Shown here piece after piece: positions 13,862 to 18,027 of a stretch of DNA of 18,027 nucleotides. This DNA is from Prevotellaceae bacterium UBA4372 (lineage in GTDB: Bacteria; Bacteroidota; Bacteroidia; Bacteroidales; Bacteroidaceae), in NCBI GenBank assembly GCA_002391275.1, contig DGSC01000060.1, positions 4,985-23,011 of the forward strand, read 5' to 3'. The translations under genes and the position numbers were made by a program. Each line of letters starts with the position of its first letter. Within the stretch, counting starts at the first letter, position 1. The notes below the pieces were generated by a model. That model saw nothing but the letters and a program-made list of their open reading frames with translations, searched no databases and was not told the DNA's origin.

Positions 13862-15679
13862 ATGAAGAATCTATTCCATCACCTATTTTTATACTCCATT
13901 ATCCTCTCATCATTCCTCATCCTGGCAGCCTGCTCGGGTGGGCATCAGTACCGCACCATGCTCAATCGGGCGGATTCCCTGATGACTGCGCATCCCGATT
14001 CAGCTTACGCCATCATCACCTCTATTGATTCTGTCTCCATTCATAAGCAGCGGAAGGCCGTCCGCATGCGCTACGAGCTCCTTCGTGCCGAAGCGCAGAA
14101 CAAGCTCTACATCCCCTTCACCACTGACTCCGTGCTGCGCCGCGTCGTCAGCTACTATGACCGCCACGGCTCCCACAACCAGCAGCTCAAGGCCCGCTAC
14201 CTCCTCGGCTGTGCCTATCGTGACCTCCACGAAGCACCAATAGCTATCCTTACTTGGGAAGATGCCATCGCTGCCGCCGACACTACAGCGGCAGATTGCG
14301 ACTACGCCACACTCTTCCGTGTCTATGGACAGATGGCTAGCATTTACTATCGACAGTATATGCAAGAAGAAGAACTGAAAGCAAGGGAAAGATTATGCAA
14401 ATATGCTTTGCTTGCAGGAGATACTTTAAGCCATATAAGGGGGCTACTGATGCAAAACGATGCATATCTTGTTCTCGGCGACACATCGGTTGTGCTGGAT
14501 AATATCGAGCGGGTCAGACATTTGTATTTAGAACGCGGATTAACTCAAGAAGCTGCCCAAGTCTTTCCTTCGGCTATCCATATTGCTTTGGACAGGGGCG
14601 AATATGAGAATGCGGATGCCATGATGAGGATTTTTGAGAAAGAGTCTGGTCTGTTTGATGAACAAGGTAATATCCAACGAAAGCGAGAGACATATTACTA
14701 TCACAAGGGCCGTTACTATGCCGGAATAGGTCAAGTTGATTCTGCAGAAATACAGTTCCGTAGGCTGCTTCCATTTGAAGAATATAGGGTTGATGCGTAT
14801 CATGGGCTGCTTTTCCTTTTTCAATATCAGCAACAGACTGATTCTGTTGCGAAATACGCATTACTATATAACAATGCGATAGCTGACTATCTGAAGAATA
14901 CCCAAACGGAAGCTGTCACTCAAGTAAGTGCGATGTATGACTTTGAGAAGCAAGCACAAAAAGCCCAAGCAGTAGAGCAAAAAGCTAAAAGATGGCGGAT
15001 TGGAGGCGTATTAGCAACACTCTTAACAAGTATTGTTGCGCTTATCATATATCTCTTTTATAGTGCAGCCAAGGCGGAAAAGAACAGGAAAGAACAGGAA
15101 TTGCAACACGTTACAGACAGTTATAACTTGACATTGGAACACCTGAACAAGGCCCAGGCAGAGGCTCTTATTCTCCAACAATCACTTTCAGACAAAGAGG
15201 CCTTGGAACGCCTGTCAGAAGATAAGGCAGAACAAGTCAAACAACTTGAAGTATTGGTAGAGGACTTACATTCACAGATAGAGCAATTGCAAGATGAATC
15301 TTCAAGGTTATGTACAAAGGAATCGAAAATGGTTAGCCAATTCCAATTTATAGCTACTAGCCATAACTCGAAGGATGATGATGGAATAATAACATTTGTC
15401 CGTAGCAGATGTGCTACAAACGAGGAATGGGATCAGATGCTGGAGATGTTTCAGGAGTGCCGCCCGGACTTATATCTGTTTTTAAAGGAGGCTCAGCTGA
15501 CAAGAACTTCGATGAAGATATGTATCTTATCACGTTATGGTTTCAAAAATTCAGATATTTCTACTCTGACTGATTTGGATGTAAAATACGTATCAAACGC
15601 AAGAAGAAAACTGGCAAAAGAGACGTTCCATCTTAATAGTGCTTATGAACTTAATAGGTTCTTGATTAGTAAACAATGA
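13862..15679 (+). CDS. TPR lipoprotein-type membrane regulator with coiled coil and C-terminal HTH-like domain
   Basis: This 605-residue protein belongs to a Bacteroidetes family of membrane-bound TPR sensors/regulators; I cannot assign a gene name. A hydrophobic leader ends in a lipobox LAAC with C24. Residues of about 30-370 are helical TPR-like repeats (for example RYLLGCAYRDLHEAPIAI, YYHKGRYYAGIGQVDSAEIQ). A single transmembrane segment lies at about 379-400 (GGVLATLLTSIVALIIYLFY), followed by a long charged coiled coil (about 400-480). The C-terminal part (about 547-590, MKICILSRYGFKNSDISTL then VKYVSNARRKL) resembles the LuxR/sigma-4-like HTH of these proteins. The inferred topology is TPR outside and coiled coil plus HTH inside, so it may signal directly to DNA. 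Base composition shifts sharply near 14330. Secreted-protein genes follow downstream. Confidence 0.85.
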   Translation: MKNLFHHLFLYSIILSSFLILAACSGGHQYRTMLNRADSLMTAHPDSAYAIITSIDSVSIHKQRKAVRMRYELLRAEAQNKLYIPFTTDSVLRRVVSYYDRHGSHNQQLKARYLLGCAYRDLHEAPIAILTWEDAIAAADTTAADCDYATLFRVYGQMASIYYRQYMQEEELKARERLCKYALLAGDTLSHIRGLLMQNDAYLVLGDTSVVLDNIERVRHLYLERGLTQEAAQVFPSAIHIALDRGEYENADAMMRIFEKESGLFDEQGNIQRKRETYYYHKGRYYAGIGQVDSAEIQFRRLLPFEEYRVDAYHGLLFLFQYQQQTDSVAKYALLYNNAIADYLKNTQTEAVTQVSAMYDFEKQAQKAQAVEQKAKRWRIGGVLATLLTSIVALIIYLFYSAAKAEKNRKEQELQHVTDSYNLTLEHLNKAQAEALILQQSLSDKEALERLSEDKAEQVKQLEVLVEDLHSQIEQLQDESSRLCTKESKMVSQFQFIATSHNSKDDDGIITFVRSRCATNEEWDQMLEMFQECRPDLYLFLKEAQLTRTSMKICILSRYGFKNSDISTLTDLDVKYVSNARRKLAKETFHLNSAYELNRFLISKQ

Positions 15680-15777
15680 ACAGTCCTGCCGATATAACGC
15701 CTTAAATACGCCCTGCCTACAATTGTCTTAGCACCCTGATTATAAGCCGTTTATAACCCCCTATAATCCAAAAGTGG

Positions 15778-15798
15778 TTTTTTGATGAGTTTTTTGAT
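15778..15798 (+). repeat. 9-bp direct repeat TTTTTTGAT in the upstream region of the DUF3244-like gene
   Basis: TTTTTTGAT occurs at 15778-15786 and 15790-15798, one helical turn apart (12-bp period), just upstream of the predicted promoter. Equal phasing would suit a dimeric activator, but AT-rich sequence makes chance copies common. Confidence 0.35.
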
Positions 15799-15805
15799 TT
15801 AAAAA

Positions 15806-15839
15806 TTGTTGCTGGGGTTATGAGTTTAGTTTAACTTTA
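15806..15839 (+). promoter_or_regulatory. Likely promoter of the DUF3244-like gene
   Basis: TTG (15809-15811, or 15806-15808) is followed after 20 nt by TAACTTTA (15832-15839), close to the Bacteroidetes TTTG-N19-TAnnTTTG pattern with the last G replaced by A. It lies 43 nt before the start codon at 15882. The 8-bp inverted repeat ATAACCCC/GGGGTTAT (15753-15760 and 15814-15821) overlaps its spacer. Confidence 0.5.
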
Positions 15840-15881
15840 GTGCGATTTTTCAAGTTAAACACTCAAAAACAATCAACAACA

Positions 15882-16235
15882 ATGAAAAAATTATTATTAT
15901 TCTTTGTGGCGTTATTTACAGTCACAACAATAAGCGCAGATCCTGGAGACGGGGTTGTTATTCCCCTTAACCCTATTATTACCCCTCCAGACAATGGTGA
16001 TGAACCACGCTCCCCCATCCTCGTACCCGTCTTATATATAGATGGTTACACGCTGACAGCAGGCACGGGCACACTCGGCTCCACCATCCAGCTGCTGGAT
16101 GAGGACGACAATGTCGTCTTCTCTACATTTGTATTTGTAGAAGGCGACATCCAACTCCCCACCACCCTCAGCGGCACCTACACCATCCAAGTTGTCTTCG
16201 ATAACATTACCTTCGAAGGAGAGATAGAACTCTAA
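15882..16235 (+). CDS. Small secreted protein, DUF3244-like
   Basis: The 117-residue product has a clear Sec signal peptide (MKKLLLFFVALFTVTTISA, cut before DPGDG). A compact beta-rich domain of about 85 residues follows, with the pattern IDGYTLTAGTG, TIQLLDEDDNVVFSTFVFVEG, LSGTYTIQVVF, FEGEIEL. This resembles DUF3244 proteins of Bacteroidales, which are short and secreted; their function is not established. An in-frame ATG at 15840 would add 14 residues before the signal peptide, but it would sit at the promoter, so 15882 is chosen. The gene lies 202 nt after the TPR regulator. Its stop codon abuts the ATG of the peptidase remnant in the same frame. The middle of the gene is more GC-rich than its ends. 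Confidence 0.75.
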   Translation: MKKLLLFFVALFTVTTISADPGDGVVIPLNPIITPPDNGDEPRSPILVPVLYIDGYTLTAGTGTLGSTIQLLDEDDNVVFSTFVFVEGDIQLPTTLSGTYTIQVVFDNITFEGEIEL

Positions 16236-16610
16236 ATGCAACTTTCGCCCATTCCATCGGTTGGAAATGCCTTTCGGGACTGGTGGAGAACAGTGATTGG
16301 GAATAGCTATTCAGACAACGTCGTCTCTTGGTATTATGGCATGACTTTGTTAGGAGATCCAACTATTAATTTTAGGCATCAAGTTAGTGATGTATGTGTT
16401 GAAGACCTTACACTTACATCATTCCCGCCAAATGATAGTTCAAACCTCATACTTTTTAAAGCAGGAAACAGCATAACTATCTCCAATAGCTTTGTGATTC
16501 CTTCCGGTGTTCATGTAATCTTCGATGCTCCCAACGTGATATTTGCAAATGGATTCACTTGCCCTGAGGGAGCATCATTTGAGACGCGTAATGAGGGATG
16601 TGAATTATAA
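16236..16610 (+). pseudogene. C-terminal remnant of a C25 (gingipain-type) peptidase-like secreted protein
   Basis: The 124-residue frame begins directly at the stop of the previous gene and has no signal peptide. Residues of about 8-46 (SVGNAFRDWW, then SWYYGMTLLGDPTINF) resemble the very end of the peptidase C25 catalytic domain, where GMTLLGDP is characteristic. The rest (ISNSFVIPSGVHVIFDAPNVI, then GFTCPEGASFE and a Cys near the end) resembles a beta-strand C-terminal module common on secreted Bacteroidetes proteins. The catalytic His and Cys part is absent. The simplest reading is a deletion that removed the 5' part of a peptidase gene and joined its tail to the DUF3244-like gene. The family assignment is by motif only. 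It could still be translated as a small protein. Confidence 0.6.
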
Positions 16611-16648
16611 AATACGTTAAATATAGTCCCTCATTCCATCATTTTTAA

Positions 16649-16656
16649 TATCTTTG
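16649..16656 (+). promoter_or_regulatory. -7 box upstream of the secreted protein gene
   Basis: TATCTTTG is a perfect Bacteroidetes -7 element, 23 nt before the ATG at 16680. No clear TTTG is seen around -33, but the position relative to the start and the end of the previous frame fits a promoter. Confidence 0.6.
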
Positions 16657-16679
16657 TATCAAGTCTACAATTATTTACG

Positions 16680-17477
16680 ATGAAACGAATTATACTTATC
16701 TACCTATCAGTTGTTCTTGCACTAACCCAGCTTCACGCGCAAGAAATCAAAAAATATTTTCCAACAGGCATGAAGTGGAAAGAAGTGATGGCAGAACCTG
16801 ATTATTTACCTCTAGATACCACCTATTCATCCTTTTATGAAATAGGTGAAGACACTGTTGTCAGAGGCGTCAGCTGTAAGAAGGTCTTTATCAATAAGAC
16901 CCCAATAAAACGATGGGTACATGAAGAAGGGGAAAGGGTCTGGATAATAGCAGAAGATTATCCAGAGCTTGTATTAATCTATGATTTCAATTGGCACGAT
17001 GCTTTTCCTGTTTATTTTGAACAACTAAGGTTCCTTGAAACTTCTGAAAAAGAGATTGAAAAGGTATATATTAATCAGGATGATATCAAATCCATTAGTC
17101 ATAATGGCTTCCAACTGGAATATATTTTGAATTATGAAGGCGCAATAATCCGAGGCATTGGAAAGGTTTCTGATTTATATAGGAATGGTTGTCTATTAGG
17201 ATATAAAATAGAAGAGCCTATTCTACCTGGAGACTTCTATCATAAGGTCCTTTGGATTATTCGTAATGGTGAGGAGATTTTCCGCTCTGAAATAGCCGAA
17301 GACTGGATTATTAACATTCCAGACGCAATATCAAATAACTATAGCAATACCTCAGTAAATTGTCAATGGTATGACCTCTCCGGCCGCCCCATCTCCGTGA
17401 CCTCTGCGCCCTCTGTGTCCTCTGTGCTCCCGAAGGGAGTGTATATCAGGAACGGCAAGAAGGTGGCAGTGAAATAA
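16680..17477 (+). CDS. Secreted protein of unknown function with a Por-secretion-like C-terminal tail
   Basis: The 265-residue product has a Sec signal peptide (MKRIILIYLSVVLALTQLHA, cut before QEIKKYF). Next is a beta-rich body with motifs such as YFPTGMKWKEV, YEIGEDTVVRGVSCKKVFI and GIGKVSDLY. These are often seen in uncharacterised secreted proteins of Prevotella and Bacteroides that carry sorting-type tails; I do not recognise a catalytic site. The last 35 residues (QWYDLSGRPI, then LPKGVYIRNGKKVAVK) form a tail like that of type 9 secretion cargo or its degenerate Bacteroidales relatives. The segment VTSAPSVSSV inside this tail is encoded by a CACAGAG-family repeat in reverse orientation (17394-17427). 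The stop merges into a heptad array. The body is AT-rich, while the tail is GC-rich. Confidence 0.75.
   Translation: MKRIILIYLSVVLALTQLHAQEIKKYFPTGMKWKEVMAEPDYLPLDTTYSSFYEIGEDTVVRGVSCKKVFINKTPIKRWVHEEGERVWIIAEDYPELVLIYDFNWHDAFPVYFEQLRFLETSEKEIEKVYINQDDIKSISHNGFQLEYILNYEGAIIRGIGKVSDLYRNGCLLGYKIEEPILPGDFYHKVLWIIRNGEEIFRSEIAEDWIINIPDAISNNYSNTSVNCQWYDLSGRPISVTSAPSVSSVLPKGVYIRNGKKVAVK
17394..17427 (-). repeat. CACAGAG-family repeat inside the coding region of the secreted protein
   Basis: Read on the minus strand, this segment runs CACAGAGGACACAGAGGG and continues GCGCAGAGGTCACGGAG. It matches the intergenic copy at 17628-17661 at about 30 of 34 positions, and the copy at about 17770-17793 nearly as well. 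On the coding strand it specifies VTSAPSVSSV between the YDLSGRPI and LPKGVYI parts of the C-terminal tail. Confidence 0.75.
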
Positions 17478-17512
17478 AAAGTGAAAAATGAAAGAGTGAA
17501 AAGTGAAAAATG
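17470..17512 (+). repeat. Heptad array GAAAAGT/GAAAAAT after the secreted protein gene
   Basis: Degenerate 7-bp units such as GAAAAAT and GAAAAGT run from the stop codon of the 16680 gene to about 17512 (one unit has an extra base). A further pair occurs at about 17523-17538 (GAAGAGTGAAAAATG). Period and sequence match the cleaner array at 17683-17731. Confidence 0.65.
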
Positions 17513-17597
17513 AGAGTTCCCAATGAAGAGTGAAAAATGGTTGCTCCTAAGTGATTTTTAAAAAGTTTTTCAAAAAAGGGTTCATCTTACATTGCAA

Positions 17598-17682
17598 GTG
17601 GCTGATAATCAGCAGCTGCTTCGCAGCCACAGAGGACACAGAGGGGACAGAGAACACGGAGGGGTGCGGCGGAGCCGCTAAT
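17598..17682. repeat. Composite repeat unit, copy 1
   Basis: The order is as follows. A hairpin is formed by GTGGCTG (17598-17604) with CAGCCAC (17624-17630), or alternatively by GCTGC-ttc-GCAGC (17615-17627). A CACAGAG tract follows (17628-17661). A second hairpin, GCGGC-gga-GCCGC (17666-17678), is followed by TAAT. The same order recurs at 17736-17806. Confidence 0.65.
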
Positions 17683-17731
17683 GAAGAGTGAAGAATGAAG
17701 AATGGAGAATGAAGAGTGAAGAATGAAAAGT
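17683..17731 (+). repeat. Seven-unit heptad tandem array (GAAGAAT consensus)
   Basis: Seven consecutive 7-bp units, each GRARART-like (GAAGAGT, GAAGAAT and variants), run without gaps from 17683 to 17731. The array separates the two composite units. Confidence 0.8.
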
Positions 17732-17735
17732 GAAT

Positions 17736-17806
17736 GACTGCTGCGCAGTCGCACAGAGCACTCAGAGAAGACAGAGGACACAGAGGGGCGCAGCGGAGCC
17801 GCTAAT
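17736..17806. repeat. Composite repeat unit, copy 2
   Basis: Hairpin GACTGC-tgc-GCAGTC (17736-17750) is followed by a CACAGAG tract (17752-17787 region, including ACAGAGGACACAGAGGGG). The hairpin AGCG-gagc-CGCT (17792-17803) and TAAT come next. The layout repeats that of 17598-17682, although the first hairpin has a different sequence that preserves pairing. Confidence 0.65.
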
Positions 17807-17834
17807 CGTTTATCGTTTATGGTTTAGCGTTTAG
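17807..17834 (-). repeat. Heptad array CGTTTAT/CGTTTAG at the end of the sufB remnant
   Basis: Four 7-bp units (CGTTTAT twice, GGTTTAG, CGTTTAG) follow copy 2 of the composite unit without a gap. The minus-strand stop codon of the sufB remnant (17831-17833) lies inside the last unit. Confidence 0.75.
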
Positions 17835-18027
17835 AGCGGGACGGCCGGGTCTATTTCGTCGAGGCTCTTAGGTCCTTCTTTTTTCTTTGCAGCAGTGGGG
17901 TCGGCATAGTACGAGATGTCCTGATAGTCGATGTCGGGCATCTTGAGGTGGCCCCAGGTTGGCTGTTTCAATGTCAGCCAATGGTGAAATGCTTTCAGGC
18001 GAAACTCCAACAGCCATTCGGGTTCAC
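17831..18027 (-). pseudogene. Truncated, diverged second copy of the SufB N-terminal region (5' end beyond window)
   Basis: On the minus strand the frame reads EPEWLLEFRLKAFHHWLTLK, then QPTWGHLKMPDIDYQDISYY and ADPTAAKKKEGPKSLDEIDP. By eye it agrees with about 48 of 60 residues of SufB residues 60-119 from the gene at 11369-12862. Similarity stops after EIDP; the frame then ends with AVPL and a stop. The catalytic C-terminal core of SufB is absent, so this cannot be a working scaffold. The DNA differs at many third-codon positions, so it is not a recent copy. It lies in the same orientation as the intact sufB and ends in a heptad array. The upstream part, start codon and promoter are outside the window. 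Confidence 0.8.

Larger units (their letters stand above)
17478..17830. other. Gene-free repeat mosaic between the secreted protein gene and the sufB remnant
   Basis: This 353-nt stretch has no credible gene. Apart from an AT-rich section at about 17540-17597, it is made of heptad arrays and the two composite CACAGAG units described separately. Confidence 0.8.

Noticed and set aside
17587..17781. 64-residue minus-strand open frame in the repeat mosaic
   Set aside because: It is entirely made of the CACAGAG and GAAGAAT repeats read in one frame (Ser/Leu/Phe-rich), with no start signal or homology.
17598..17834. CRISPR array
   Set aside because: Repeats are short, of several kinds and in direct heptad contact, without 25-40 bp spacers of unique sequence; no cas genes are in the window.

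Overview
The window most likely comes from a member of the Bacteroidales, probably Prevotella or a close relative. The evidence is the sequence of the L11-L1-L10-L7/L12-RpoB-RpoC proteins, several Bacteroidetes-type -7 boxes (TATCTTTG-like), a DUF3244-like secreted protein, and a secreted protein whose tail (YDLSGRP...KGVYIRNGKKV) is typical of this group. The species call is inference.

Positions 1-10505 (+ strand) are the conserved ribosomal protein/RNA polymerase operon: the end of rplK, then rplA, rplJ, rplL, rpoB and rpoC, all apparently intact. A strong hairpin with a T-run, followed by a further structured leader, lies between rplL and rpoB. A 7-bp-periodic inverted repeat fills the rpoB-rpoC spacer. 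The operon ends in a strong intrinsic terminator (10527-10585), and a second very long hairpin (10688-10749) sits between rpoC and the convergent minus-strand genes.

Positions 10773-12862 (- strand) hold sufB (Fe-S cluster assembly scaffold) followed after 26 nt by a gamma-carbonic-anhydrase-like hexapeptide-repeat protein. They look like one transcription unit from a promoter at about 12889-12917. No sufC or sufD is present next to them.

Positions 12863-17830 look like an accessory island. A 1-kb gene-free stretch contains palindromes, direct repeats, and a MITE-like unit of about 250 bp (13242-13492). That unit has 29-bp imperfect inverted ends enclosing a sequence that folds on paper into a closed four-way, cloverleaf-like structure. 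Next come a lipoprotein-type TPR/transmembrane/coiled-coil/HTH-like regulator, a DUF3244-like secreted protein, a decayed C-terminal piece of what looks like a C25 (gingipain-type) peptidase, and a secreted protein of unknown function. The tail of this last protein is partly encoded by the same CACAGAG repeat that fills the intergenic region downstream. The final gene-free stretch is a mosaic of 7-bp tandem arrays and two copies of a hairpin/CACAGAG/hairpin unit. The window ends in a truncated, diverged second copy of the N-terminal part of sufB (minus strand), whose stop codon lies inside a 7-bp array.

The main biological interest is this repeat ecology: heptad arrays at three sites, the composite CACAGAG unit exapted into a coding region, the cloverleaf MITE-like element, and the sufB remnant that brackets the island. 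I see no CRISPR array, tRNA, rRNA or complete insertion sequence.
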